From Natronincola peptidivorans (GTDB taxonomy: Bacteria; Bacillota; Clostridia; Peptostreptococcales; Natronincolaceae), in NCBI RefSeq assembly GCF_900111615.1, contig NZ_FOHU01000003.1, positions 186,001-250,000 on the forward strand: a DNA stretch of 64,000 nucleotides, given 5' to 3'. The position numbers were made by a program, and so were the translations under genes. Positions 35,761 through 44,163 of the stretch are shown one piece after another (position 1 is the first letter of the stretch; the number at the start of each line of letters is the position of its first letter). The notes beneath the pieces are model-generated. The model did not search any database. It had not been told where the DNA came from and saw only the letters and a list, made by a program, of their open reading frames with translations.

Positions 35761-36726
35761 TTATAAAGGCTTAATTGGAATATAAATATCTACGTACTGA
35801 CTATTTTCTAAATCTCCTGAGGTATGTTTTGGATACAGCTCAAAACACAGACGATCGTCAGGCTGATAACCGCTTTCTGGCAACCATTGGCCGCATAAAG
35901 CCTTCCATGCATTCTGGTATTGGTCCTCCTGTAATTGAAAATGTCCTACAGCATATTTGCCTCCTGGAATGGTGGTCCTGCCAACCTCACCATCCACCTT
36001 AACCCCTTTGGACACCGTCATACAAATACTAATTCTCAGCTTATGATCCTCTGTTAAATCCAGCTTATCATGAAATAGAGTAAGCCATTTGATTTCATCA
36101 GCCTCCATCAAGCCTCTTTCTGCCCCCCAATGATATAATTTCTCAAAAAGTGCATGAAATAATGCTGCATCCTGTTTATAGGGGCCAGTATGACGGATAT
36201 ACACCACCTCCATATCAGGTATTTCTTTTACTTCAACTGAAAAAGAAGTATCTAGAGTTACCTCTGTTATACAACACTGTTTTCCTTTTATAGTGCCATT
36301 ATAATTTATTCCTTGACAGAACACTTTTCCCATATTGCTTTCTGGCGTAGACTTCAGTTCTATTTCTTGTAATCTTTCTTCTCTGAATTTGCTGGCATTC
36401 ATGTTAAAATGGTTTTTAAACGCCTTGGCAAAGGAGGCTTGATTTGAAAAACCGCATTCCAAAGCAATCTCTATAATAGGTGTTTTAGGGTTAGCTAAAA
36501 GTAAAAAACCGGCCTTTTCCAGCCGAATTCTTTGTATAAATTGAAACAAGGTTTCTCCCGTCATGATGGAAAAAATCCTGTGAAAATGATATGGAGAAAA
36601 ATTAGCAATTTCTGCAAGCTTTTTCAAGGAAAATTCCTCTGAAAAATTTGCTTCTATATAGTCTTGAACGCTATTGATTCTAGCTATATACTCCTCTCTT
36701 ACTATGTTTCTTCTATCATCCTCCAC
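35761..36726 (-). CDS. AraC-family regulator with GyrI-like effector domain
   Basis: A 321-residue activator of the Rob/SoxS-like type. The N-terminal double HTH (residues 12-115) contains FSPYHFHRIFSIMTGETLFQFIQRIRLEKA and the second helix pair IIEIALECGFSNQASFAKAFKNHF. The C-terminal GyrI-like domain (about 160-320) typically binds small hydrophobic or cationic drugs. The start is GTG at 36726, with GGGAGAG eight bases upstream. It lies 57 bp upstream of the TrmO-UvrA fusion in the same direction, so it may control that gene. Confidence 0.9.
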   Translation of the reverse strand: MEDDRRNIVREEYIARINSVQDYIEANFSEEFSLKKLAEIANFSPYHFHRIFSIMTGETLFQFIQRIRLEKAGFLLLANPKTPIIEIALECGFSNQASFAKAFKNHFNMNASKFREERLQEIELKSTPESNMGKVFCQGINYNGTIKGKQCCITEVTLDTSFSVEVKEIPDMEVVYIRHTGPYKQDAALFHALFEKLYHWGAERGLMEADEIKWLTLFHDKLDLTEDHKLRISICMTVSKGVKVDGEVGRTTIPGGKYAVGHFQLQEDQYQNAWKALCGQWLPESGYQPDDRLCFELYPKHTSGDLENSQYVDIYIPIKPL

Positions 36727-36758
36727 CTATATCTCTCCCTTACAGTTGATTTTACCCT

Positions 36759-37208
36759 TTACTCCTTTAGCTGGAGATAGGTCATTCTTGGATAAAGTCC
36801 GTGTTTTTGATAAAAGCCAAATACAGCTTCATGTCCTTCTGCAACAGCAACTTGTATTTTGCTACAATCATTTTCCTTTAGCCACTTTAGACTGTTCTCT
36901 ATCAGTTTGCTGCCAAATCTATATTTTCTATACTTTTCTTCAATAAACATAGAATCTATCTCTCCAACACCTTTTTCTATTGTAGAAATACAATAGCCAA
37001 CAGGGGTTTGGTTGTCGGTAATTAACTCTATCCGAATATTGTTATCCTCTATATCCATAAATTTTTCACTGCGTTTTTCAAAGGTGAAATTCTTATAATG
37101 TTCTTTAAAATATTGAGCATCCTCTAAATGCAATCGATTTAACTTCTCCCATAATGACTTTACCAATTTAATCTCAGACTTATCAATTACTTTCATGCAA
37201 TAGTTCAA
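36759..37208 (-). CDS. GNAT-family N-acetyltransferase
   Basis: A 149-residue acetyltransferase. The acetyl-CoA loop is IDSMFIEEKYRKYRFGSKLIENSLKWL (motif A, residues 87-113) followed by VAVAEGHEAVFGFYQKHGLYPR (motif B). The likely start is the unusual codon TTG at 37208, because AAGGAGATGA lies nine bases upstream of it; an in-frame ATG at 37196 is 21 bases from that site. It is 32 bp upstream of the AraC gene in the same direction. A 30-bp intergenic element lies about 90 bp upstream. Acceptor unknown. Confidence 0.87.
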   Translation of the reverse strand: MNYCMKVIDKSEIKLVKSLWEKLNRLHLEDAQYFKEHYKNFTFEKRSEKFMDIEDNNIRIELITDNQTPVGYCISTIEKGVGEIDSMFIEEKYRKYRFGSKLIENSLKWLKENDCSKIQVAVAEGHEAVFGFYQKHGLYPRMTYLQLKE

Positions 37209-37294
37209 TTAAATCATCTCCTTTTATTTTACTAGTACTAACTCATGGGGTCCTCTATAAAGTAAAATTTACACTTCTTATATTTGCTAAAATA

Positions 37295-37324
37295 TTCTTC
37301 AAATTATTGTAAATTCCTCTATAT
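37295..37324 (-). repeat. Conserved 30-bp intergenic element, copy C
   Basis: TTCTTCAAATTATTGTAAAT followed by TCCTCTATAT, nearly identical to copy B. It sits between the terminator at 37470-37514 and the GNAT start at 37208. The rest of the 385-bp gap 37209-37593 holds no gene-like frame. Confidence 0.7.
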
Positions 37325-37469
37325 ATTTCATATTTTTTGTTATATAAATATGGTCTTTTAGACTATAGCTTTAGAAGCTACTATTGCTTTCTTCTTAATT
37401 TATCGGATTGCCATTTTGAGTAAGCTTGTTTATACAAGCGTATTCCTTTACAAAAGAGTCTTTATTAAC

Positions 37470-37514
37470 AAAAGCCACTTTCCTAAATGCTTTAACATTA
37501 AGAAAATGGCTTTT
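37470..37514 (-). terminator. Intrinsic terminator after the opine dehydrogenase-like gene
   Basis: AAAAGCCACTTTC pairs with GAAAATGGCTTTT (one G-U/A-C difference) and the minus strand continues GGCTTTTGTT. It lies 80 bp past the stop codon at 37594. Confidence 0.65.
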
Positions 37515-37593
37515 AATCATTGCTATTAAATTTATAGGTAATGATATAAATTAAGAAGAATCTTCCCTCCTCTAAAATGCTACTTGATTTTGA

Positions 37594-38673
37594 CTATAAC
37601 ACATTGATTAATTCTTCTACTGTATACTTACTTAATCCTAGTGTTTCTGGTGTTCTACTTTTCATTTCTCTGTATTGCTTCTTTATGATTACAGAAGCAA
37701 TGTTGATAATTGAATCCATGATGGGTGTTTCTACTCCGATTTGTTTAGCTAATTCAGACATAAATACAAGACCATAGCCTACATCTTCGTTGAGATATCG
37801 GTTATCAAGCTTACTCTGGGCTTTGATTCCTTGAAATCCTTTTCCTTTACTATAGCCTGTATCATAATTACCTTCCTGCATATATCCTTGAACTAATCCT
37901 AAAACTGGATTTGGAACTATTTCTATTTCTAACCTTTTTCCAATCTCGATCCTTTCTTTATCTACTGCTTCCATTAATCTACCGACACTAGGGGTAATCC
38001 CCTCTTCATAAAAATAGAAATCCCCTTTTTTTCTTTCAACCAATGCAGCATTCAGCAGGGTTACTGCAGGGTGGATAACAGGATTGCCATTTTGTAATGT
38101 TGTTTGAAGTACGTTTTTAGCTTGGACTATTCCTGGATAAACTCCTTTTAGGACTTCAAAAACTTCCTTAGTAAGCCTTGATGGAATAGCAGCTAAATAA
38201 ATACCTCCTACCAATTTTATATAGGTAAATACTTTTCCTGCTTCAATGACTCTACAGGCATAGGGGAGTGTAGATGTTTCTGCTACAATGACAGAATCGT
38301 CTTCTAGCTCTAACCCTAGTGCTTTTTTAAAGAGAAGACTTCCTCCACAGGATCCTGGACAAATCACGATTTTTTGACCTTTTTCAATATAGTCCTTAGC
38401 CGCTTTTGCAAATATCTCTGTGCCAAAGGCAGGCCTAACCACCATAATCAAATCTGCTCCTGTGATTGTTTTTTTTAAATCATGTCCAGCATATTTTATC
38501 TCAGCAAACCCAGAAAAATCTCCTTCTGCAAGTATGCCACCATTTTTTCTTATGGCATCAATGTTCTCATGAAATTCCTCAAAATCAAATAAATACACAT
38601 CATGGCCGTTTAAAGCAAAATCTGCCGCAACAGCACATCCTCCATTACCTGATCCTAAAACAGCTACTTTCAT
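37594..38673 (-). CDS. NAD/NADP octopine/nopaline (opine) dehydrogenase family protein
   Basis: A 359-residue oxidoreductase. The N-terminal Rossmann domain starts VAVLGSGNGGCAVAADFALNGHDVYLFD (nucleotide loop GSGNGG) and the C-terminal helical domain contains NGNPVIHPAVTLLNAA, where the histidine is the conserved catalytic one of opine dehydrogenases. These enzymes reductively join an amino acid and a 2-oxo acid, or run in reverse to degrade opines. Which amino acid is used is unknown. GGGAG lies 13 bases before the ATG, a longer spacing than its neighbours. It appears monocistronic. Confidence 0.88.
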   Translation of the reverse strand: MKVAVLGSGNGGCAVAADFALNGHDVYLFDFEEFHENIDAIRKNGGILAEGDFSGFAEIKYAGHDLKKTITGADLIMVVRPAFGTEIFAKAAKDYIEKGQKIVICPGSCGGSLLFKKALGLELEDDSVIVAETSTLPYACRVIEAGKVFTYIKLVGGIYLAAIPSRLTKEVFEVLKGVYPGIVQAKNVLQTTLQNGNPVIHPAVTLLNAALVERKKGDFYFYEEGITPSVGRLMEAVDKERIEIGKRLEIEIVPNPVLGLVQGYMQEGNYDTGYSKGKGFQGIKAQSKLDNRYLNEDVGYGLVFMSELAKQIGVETPIMDSIINIASVIIKKQYREMKSRTPETLGLSKYTVEELINVL

Positions 38674-38928
38674 AAGCTAACAACACTCCCTTTCTTGTTA
38701 TAATATTTTAATAAAACCTCCTTTTTTTGTGATGCACAGAATTATTGATACAGTCTCACATGTGGTCATCTTTTTTCATGAAGAGGACTCATTTTAAAAA
38801 ATAGTATCCTATATATGGGAATACTTTTACTGATAAAATATTGGGGTTTTGTAAGGATATTTAAAGGGTTAGCATTCTCGATGCTAAAGAAGATTGTAGA
38901 TAGAATGTGTCTACTTGATTTTCTGCAT

Positions 38929-38961
38929 AAAAAATCACCTTAAGGTTTGAGGTGATTTTTT
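38929..38961. terminator. Bidirectional terminator-like hairpin
   Basis: AAAAAATCACCT pairs perfectly with AGGTGATTTTTT (12 bp, 9-base loop), with A and T runs built into the stem. No adjacent annotated gene needs it: the next minus-strand gene already has its own terminator at 39343-39384. It may serve an unrecognised transcript. Confidence 0.65.
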
Positions 38962-39155
38962 AATCTTATCTAGAATAGATAATAAAAAATAATAGAAGTA
39001 AGATATTAATTTTTGAAATGTTTACAATATTATATCATAATCGCAAGTTATTATCAATCATTTCTTATTGAATCAGACTGAAGACAAGGTATGAAACTTA
39101 CTTGGAAACCCGATTTTTATAGCTTAAGTAAATGATTAGCGAAGTTAAAATAAAA

Positions 39156-39234
39156 GAGCGTAAGATAATCAGATAAGAGTTTTCAACTGTTTGAGCGAAG
39201 CGAGTTTTGAAAACTCCTGATTATCTTTAAGCTC
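39156..39234. repeat. 79-bp imperfect inverted-repeat (foldback) element
   Basis: GAGC-gt-AAGATAATCAG-ataa-GAGTTTTCAA pairs with TTGAAAACTC-ct-GATTATCTT-taa-GCTC, about 24 bp of stem with small internal loops. The apical loop contains the mirror motif GAGCGAAGCGAG. It looks like a REP- or MITE-type structure; no second copy was seen in this window. Confidence 0.6.
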
Positions 39235-39342
39235 ATTCCTGCCCTGGTCCTGAGCGGATTTACGTAGCTTTAAAAATGTTAGGGTTTGTCTACAAGCTAT
39301 ATCAATAATTCCTTATTGATTTTAATTTGTTAAAATTGCAAC

Positions 39343-39384
39343 AAAATGCCTCCTTCTTCATAAAGTGATTTTAGGAGGCATTTT
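39343..39384 (-). terminator. Intrinsic terminator of the SRPBCC gene
   Basis: AAAATGCCTCC pairs perfectly with GGAGGCATTTT across a 20-base loop. It lies 27 bp past the stop at 39411; the minus strand reads GGCATTTTGTT. Confidence 0.7.
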
Positions 39385-39410
39385 CTATTTCTTTATTGTA
39401 CATTATTGAC

Positions 39411-39872
39411 TTAACTATTCTGTAAATAATAATTCATTACCATTTCCATTTTCCCCATTTCCTCATCAAGGATTTCTTGGGAAAGCTCTCTATCTATGTA
39501 CTCCTTCCCTTCTTTGTTTAGGGGAGTATAGATATATTGAACGGCTGCATCTGTTGTTTCTGCTTCATTTTCTGATAAGACTACAGAAAACTCTGCTATG
39601 ATTAAATCCTTAGCAAACTGTATGAACAAAATTTCCTTCTTATTTTGATCATGCTTCGCCACTAACCATATCGTCTCCACTTCATACTCATAGGTTTTAA
39701 AAACACAGCCCTCTTCAATTAATCCAGATTTGGAATAGATCATTTCATACTCCCATCCAGGTATCCATTCCTTTTCTCTTTCTGGACATAATAGTGGAAA
39801 AATCACCTCTGCAGATGCATTAAATCTAAGATTAAACCTCCTTACTTCTTTCTCAGCTTTAAATGCTTTCAT
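39411..39872 (-). CDS. SRPBCC-superfamily (START-like) protein
   Basis: A 153-residue soluble protein resembling the SRPBCC/START-like hydrophobic-ligand fold: an initial beta strand with FNASAEVIFPLLCPEREKEWIPGWEYEMIYS, a central FKTYEYEVETIWLVA and a C-terminal long helix (LSQEILDEEMGKMEMVMNYYL). Such proteins bind lipids or aromatics or act as small enzymes; nothing specific can be said. GGAGGG precedes the ATG. It lies 71 bp downstream of an SDR gene in the same direction and may belong to the same transcript. Confidence 0.7.
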   Translation of the reverse strand: MKAFKAEKEVRRFNLRFNASAEVIFPLLCPEREKEWIPGWEYEMIYSKSGLIEEGCVFKTYEYEVETIWLVAKHDQNKKEILFIQFAKDLIIAEFSVVLSENEAETTDAAVQYIYTPLNKEGKEYIDRELSQEILDEEMGKMEMVMNYYLQNS

Positions 39873-39943
39873 GATAAAACCCTCCTATACTTTAAGATTT
39901 ATATGTATTTTAAACTATAAAGTTATAGTCGGGTCAAGGGTTT

Positions 39944-40822
39944 TTATTGAACTGTCATTTTTACTTTTAACGCTTCAGGGATTATTGCTGCTGGATTTTC
40001 CCCATTGATTATAGCTGCCATTCTATGTTTAACTCCCCCTTTTGCTTCAGTATCAGTAAGAATATAAAATTGATTCTTTTCAATGGCCCTGAAGGTTATT
40101 TCTGCTACTTCCTCTGGAGATATGCCATCTGCTACGGCTTCCCTTATCATTAGATCCACCATCTTTCCTTCAGGTGTAGCTTTTTGAGTTTCTAAAGGAT
40201 TCGCCAGATTCTCTGGCCGATTGCGATGTGCATCACAGATTTGTGTATTAACAAATCCAGGGCAGAGTACAGAAACACCAATTTTAGTATTGACGGTCTT
40301 CAACTCATGATATAGAGTCTCTGAAAAACTGACCACTGCATGCTTTGTAACACGATAGATTCCATTAAATGGGCCCGTTTCCAATCCTGCCCGAGAAGCT
40401 GTATTTACAATATGACACTCATTATTTTGCTTCAGCATAATAGGTACAAAGCTTCTAGTTGCATAAATGACCCCCCACAGATTTACATTCATCACCCATT
40501 GCCAATCAGCTAAGGTACTCTCCCATAGCATTGTTCCTCCACCAACACCAGCATTATTAAATAATAGATGTACCTCACCAAAAGCCTGCAGGGTTTTTTC
40601 TGCCAGCAGATTAACATCCTTTTCCTTACCTACATCCGTTACCACGGCTAAGGTTTCTGCACCTATTGCCTTTAGGTCTCTTTCCGTTCTATAAAGGGTT
40701 TCTTCCTCTATATCCGCCAATACAATTCTCATCCCCTCTTTTGCACATCTCTCGGCAATGCTCTTGCCAATACCACTGGCAGCCCCCGTAATTACAGCTA
40801 CCTTATTATGAAAATTTTCCAT
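39944..40822 (-). CDS. Short-chain dehydrogenase/reductase (classical SDR)
   Basis: A 292-residue NAD(P)-dependent oxidoreductase. The cofactor loop is TGAASGIGKS near residue 12, followed by LADIEEETL (the Asp after the second strand suggests NAD preference), LLFNNAGVGGG near 92, the catalytic serine region VNTASRAG and the YRVTK catalytic pair near 160. The ATG at 40822 follows GGAGGAAATAAAC. It starts 30 bp after the alpha/beta hydrolase gene and is likely co-transcribed with it. Confidence 0.92.
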   Translation of the reverse strand: MENFHNKVAVITGAASGIGKSIAERCAKEGMRIVLADIEEETLYRTERDLKAIGAETLAVVTDVGKEKDVNLLAEKTLQAFGEVHLLFNNAGVGGGTMLWESTLADWQWVMNVNLWGVIYATRSFVPIMLKQNNECHIVNTASRAGLETGPFNGIYRVTKHAVVSFSETLYHELKTVNTKIGVSVLCPGFVNTQICDAHRNRPENLANPLETQKATPEGKMVDLMIREAVADGISPEEVAEITFRAIEKNQFYILTDTEAKGGVKHRMAAIINGENPAAIIPEALKVKMTVQ

Positions 40823-40852
40823 GTTTATTTCCTCCATTTTTTTGCTTTTCTG

Positions 40853-41659
40853 CTATTTGCTTACCTCTTCTAAATATTTCAGTACAATCTTATTAAATTC
40901 TTCAGGCTTTTCAAAATAAGGCAAGTGTCCGCATTTCTTTATCACTATTCTCTCTGCCCCTTTAATCCTACTATGTAATAACTCACTAGCCTTTTTGTTA
41001 AAGTCTTGGTCATACTCTCCTTCTATTATCAATGTAGGTACCTTTATTTTTTCTAATTGATTTATAGCTAAAGGCTCCAAAGGCTTATATAAGTTCTGCT
41101 TCCATTGATAAAAGGCTGTATTTGATTTGTATATTTCCATAAATTTCTTTCTGTTTTGCTGTTCTTTAGGAATATAGTAGTTCCAATAGCTATTTTCTTC
41201 AAATTTTTTCGCAGCATATTTTATTCCTTTTATTTTCATTCTAAAATAATCTAATACACATTCCAGCATCATCCTTGCTGGATATTTATATCCATTTGCT
41301 GCAGATCCAACTAGTACTAGAGCTTCTACATATTCTGGATACTTCAAAGTAAAATCTAAGGCCACACTCCCTCCAAAGGAGGATGCTACAAGGATAGTCT
41401 TTTTTATATTGAAGTAATCCAATATACTTTTTAAATCTTCATAGTAGGAGAATTCTCGTGTTGGAACATTGGTTTTTCCATAACCCCTCTGGTCATAGCT
41501 GATGACCTTGTACTGTTGTGAAAAATCTTCCACTTGGTAATTCCAGGTCTTTTTATTTGCGTAGCTTCCATGTAGCAACACGATAGATTGACCCTCCCCC
41601 TTTATGGATAAACTATACTTCACTCCGTCTATTTCATGTATTTCTTCTTGCTTTAACAT
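40853..41659 (-). CDS. Alpha/beta hydrolase
   Basis: A 268-residue soluble hydrolase: oxyanion motif LLHGSYANKKTW, YDQRGYGKT, nucleophile elbow VASSFGGSVALDF (serine near residue 93), DQDFNKKASELL and a terminal KCGHLPYFEKPEEFNKIVLKYL with the catalytic histidine. It resembles BioH/RsbQ-like esterases. An in-frame GTG at 41662 immediately precedes the chosen ATG, which is eight bases from GGAGG. It starts 12 bp after the zinc-finger gene. Substrate unknown. Confidence 0.88.
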   Translation of the reverse strand: MLKQEEIHEIDGVKYSLSIKGEGQSIVLLHGSYANKKTWNYQVEDFSQQYKVISYDQRGYGKTNVPTREFSYYEDLKSILDYFNIKKTILVASSFGGSVALDFTLKYPEYVEALVLVGSAANGYKYPARMMLECVLDYFRMKIKGIKYAAKKFEENSYWNYYIPKEQQNRKKFMEIYKSNTAFYQWKQNLYKPLEPLAINQLEKIKVPTLIIEGEYDQDFNKKASELLHSRIKGAERIVIKKCGHLPYFEKPEEFNKIVLKYLEEVSK

Positions 41660-41671
41660 CACATCAACCTC

Positions 41672-42577
41672 CTACTTCTTAGCTGCATTTTCTCTGCTTT
41701 TTTGGACATTCGCACGATTTCTACAGGCTGGACTACAATATTTGGCTCTCAAGTTGGTTGCAATAAATGCATTATTACAATGCTTACAGCGATCTACTAG
41801 GGTAGTTTCATCGGTGACGGCAAATCCATAGATGGTTTCTATAGTAGATTTCAGCGAATCAAACTCCCAGGAAATGATAGTCTTATCTAATTGATTGATG
41901 GTAAAGCCAATCTTTTCTGTACGGAACTTCCCTGCCAAAATGGTAACCTGTTCTGTAAGATAACTGGAAGACTTTCTATACATAAGCAATTGATTAAAAT
42001 GAGTAGAAATCATTTTAGCAAAGCCTAGAATCCAATGTATTTCTTCAGAATAAAATCTAGAAAATATTAAATCCATAACAATAGGCCTTTTCCCATAAAA
42101 CTTAGGAGCATCCTCTCTTTTTACTACATCTACATAATTTCTGTATTCTCGAAATTCAACTTCACCGTCTTCTACAAAGGGTATAAATTTATAAATGTAT
42201 TCCTTACCCTCCATCACCTTTTCTTTCGTGATAGGATTGTTTTCAATCATCAACATACTGCTTTCCCCAATCACGTTGCGATTGTAGACGCTAGAGCTGA
42301 TGAAACCAAATAATCCATATTTTTTAGCAAAGATTAATAACTCCTTTTTTAATTCCTCACTATTCTCCTGACCCTCTAGCATTAAAGCTTTATCTCCCAT
42401 CTGTATTAAATCCAGAAGCAAATCCTCTGCTACATTAAAGGGATTATACATGCTAAATACTGCATCCTCTGTTGGCAGAATATAGGTTTCTCCTTTCTCT
42501 GTTGTTTTGAATTGATAGTTATCGTACTTAATCCAGTCGGTAGCAAAGCTTCCAACTAAGGCAATTCTTCCTTCCAT
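41672..42577 (-). CDS. Unclassified protein with C-terminal CGNR-like zinc finger
   Basis: A 301-residue protein. Most of it (residues 1-250) shows no motif I recognise. The C-terminus carries a four-cysteine zinc-binding unit, CKHCNNAFIATNLRAKYCSPACRNRA, followed by a basic tail, close to the CGNR zinc-finger motif of DNA-binding regulators. It is therefore a possible transcription factor. The ATG at 42577 has GGAGG seven bases upstream. It is first in a likely operon with the hydrolase, SDR and SRPBCC genes and could regulate them. Confidence 0.65.
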   Translation of the reverse strand: MEGRIALVGSFATDWIKYDNYQFKTTEKGETYILPTEDAVFSMYNPFNVAEDLLLDLIQMGDKALMLEGQENSEELKKELLIFAKKYGLFGFISSSVYNRNVIGESSMLMIENNPITKEKVMEGKEYIYKFIPFVEDGEVEFREYRNYVDVVKREDAPKFYGKRPIVMDLIFSRFYSEEIHWILGFAKMISTHFNQLLMYRKSSSYLTEQVTILAGKFRTEKIGFTINQLDKTIISWEFDSLKSTIETIYGFAVTDETTLVDRCKHCNNAFIATNLRAKYCSPACRNRANVQKSRENAAKK

Positions 42578-42716
42578 TAAAAAACCTCCTAGTTCCATGT
42601 GTTTTTGTAATAGTTGTAATAGTTAATTTGTATTTATATATTACATCTTTTGCTATCATTTTATTCTCTATTTTCTTGTTTGTCAACTATTACAATGGAT
42701 TTTTTTATATATTTGT

Positions 42717-42765
42717 TAAAAAAAGACCCAAGGGTACCAGTTACTGGTATTCCTTGAGTCTTTTT
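42717..42765 (-). terminator. Strong intrinsic terminator
   Basis: AAAAGAC-CCAAGG and TACCAG pair with CTGGTA and CCTTG-GTCTTTTT in a long two-part stem; the minus strand ends in seven T residues. It ends the transcript of the small gene at 42779-43093. Confidence 0.85.
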
Positions 42766-42778
42766 CTATTCTTTGCTA

Positions 42779-43093
42779 CTACTTACTCCAGGTATGGATT
42801 TGCTCTAAAAGCTGCATCTTAACCGTGGTTGGATCGATGGCTTTACGAAATGCTTCTGTGGTGGGTTCCTGCATCATCAGTTTTACTACCACCTTTACAT
42901 CCTCCATAGTAGCCCAATGCTGTATCATGGTCCATTTGCCATCCTTGCCTTTTGCTAATTCTGTGTCGATAAAACCTTTTTGTTTAGAATGAAAATTTAC
43001 TTCCAGTTCATCTACGATGCCAATGCATTCTTCATCAGACAGGTTAGGATTAAATTTAAATTCTACAATCTCCGTGGCAATTTTTTGCTTCAT
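42779..43093 (-). CDS. Small ABM-like (dimeric alpha+beta barrel) protein
   Basis: A 104-residue protein with the pattern of antibiotic-biosynthesis-monooxygenase-like dimeric barrels: a first strand (TEIVEFKFNPNLS), a helix (EECIGIVDELEVNFHSKQKG), GFIDTELAKGKDGKWTMIQHWATMEDVKVVVKLMMQ and a helical end. It is a family with mixed roles (monooxygenases, haem degradation, quinone metabolism) and no catalytic residue is diagnostic here. GGAGG precedes the ATG at 43093. It lies 81 bp downstream of an AraC-family gene that may regulate it. Confidence 0.65.
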   Translation of the reverse strand: MKQKIATEIVEFKFNPNLSDEECIGIVDELEVNFHSKQKGFIDTELAKGKDGKWTMIQHWATMEDVKVVVKLMMQEPTTEAFRKAIDPTTVKMQLLEQIHTWSK

Positions 43094-43174
43094 TTTTTCT
43101 ACCTCCATAAAGTATTTAATCTTCAGTATTATTTTAAGATTGCTTTCCCTTTATGGATAGTAAAAACACGACAT

Positions 43175-43993
43175 CTAGGTAACTTTCATTATTTCCTTTA
43201 CGGATTTTTTCTCATGAAAAAATCCTGTTGGTGTAGCTCCAGTAAAGGATTTGAACTCTTTTATAAAATGGTTTTGGTCATAATAGTCATTTTCGTAAGC
43301 CAGTGTGGTAAAGTCCATGTCTTTATTTTGCATCATGGTATTGAAGGTTTTTTGAAATCTAGTAAGTCTTTGATAGAGCTTAGGATTTATGCCAATATAT
43401 TTGCTAAAATACCTTTCCAGCTGTCGCTGGCTGATTCCATACTGCCGACAAAACTCATGAATCCTATCACCATCATCATTGATATAGAATTGCTGAAGGA
43501 TTTGCTTTGTTTTCTTTTTAGGAATAAGACCAGTATCCACCATCTTCACTAACTCTTTTTCAATAGCATCTATTTTTTCTTTTATAGAATCAACTCCCCT
43601 AACTTCTTCAATTCTGGAAGTAAAATCTTTCATGAGACAGTCCAAGCCTATGGTTTTATTTTTAAATTCTGACAAAGGTATTTTTAAGAAGGGATATACT
43701 CCTGTGGAAGAAAATGAGATACCGATAATATCTAGAGGTCCTCTTTGATCCATCATTAAGTATTTGTCCCTGATACCATTGAAATGCACCTTATCAGCTA
43801 TGATTTCCCTATTATCATCTGCTATATACTTAATAGGGGAAGAAAAATTCAAGATGATATCAATATTGCTGACAGGCAATAGCTTATGGTGCACCACAGT
43901 TTCATCATGGCTCTTTATTGCCCAGAAATATTTTATAAACTCCTGCAGCATAGGATGCTGAGGTTTATATCGCCTAACATTTAAGAAACTCAT
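43175..43993 (-). CDS. AraC-family transcriptional regulator (DUF6597-type N-terminus)
   Basis: A 272-residue regulator whose DNA-binding domain is at the C-terminus (about 165-265): GISQRQLERYFSKYIGINPKLYQRLTRFQ and YYDQNHFIKEFKSFTGATPTGFF. The N-terminal domain begins PQHPMLQEFIKYFWAI and contains PVSNIDIILNF and ISFSSTGVYPFL, typical of the DUF6597 sensor region. GGGGAGGAG precedes the ATG. It probably acts on its downstream neighbour (ABM-like gene) or on itself; effector unknown. Confidence 0.88.
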   Translation of the reverse strand: MSFLNVRRYKPQHPMLQEFIKYFWAIKSHDETVVHHKLLPVSNIDIILNFSSPIKYIADDNREIIADKVHFNGIRDKYLMMDQRGPLDIIGISFSSTGVYPFLKIPLSEFKNKTIGLDCLMKDFTSRIEEVRGVDSIKEKIDAIEKELVKMVDTGLIPKKKTKQILQQFYINDDGDRIHEFCRQYGISQRQLERYFSKYIGINPKLYQRLTRFQKTFNTMMQNKDMDFTTLAYENDYYDQNHFIKEFKSFTGATPTGFFHEKKSVKEIMKVT

Positions 43994-44163
43994 CCTGCTC
44001 CTCCCCTTCTTAAAACTGAAATGACCTTAATCCAAAATATCTTCTGTACTATTATTATAGCGTAAAGGTACAACTTTTTTGTGATTATTTTTTGTATTTA
44101 TCTATAATTGACCCATAAATCTCTAGGTAATCCTTCTTTCTGCTTAGGAGTGAAACGGCTGTA

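Larger units (their letters stand above)
38674..39410. other. 737-bp intergenic region rich in hairpins, no gene recognised
   Basis: Contents: a dyad TTAGCAT-TCTCG-ATGCTAA (38869-38887), a 20-codon plus-strand frame starting at 38881 that runs into a terminator-like hairpin (38929-38961), a 79-bp foldback element (39156-39234), a small AT-rich hairpin ATCAATAA-TTCC-TTATTGAT (39301-39320) and the terminator of the downstream gene (39343-39384). It may be a worn mobile element or an unannotated RNA. Confidence 0.5.

Noticed and set aside
39260-39300. GGGTTTGTCTACAAG as a possible insertion-sequence end
   Set aside because: No inverted partner and no transposase fragment were found within a plausible distance.
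42980-43552. 190-codon plus-strand frame
   Set aside because: It is antisense to the ABM-like gene and the AraC gene, both of which have good motifs and ribosome sites.
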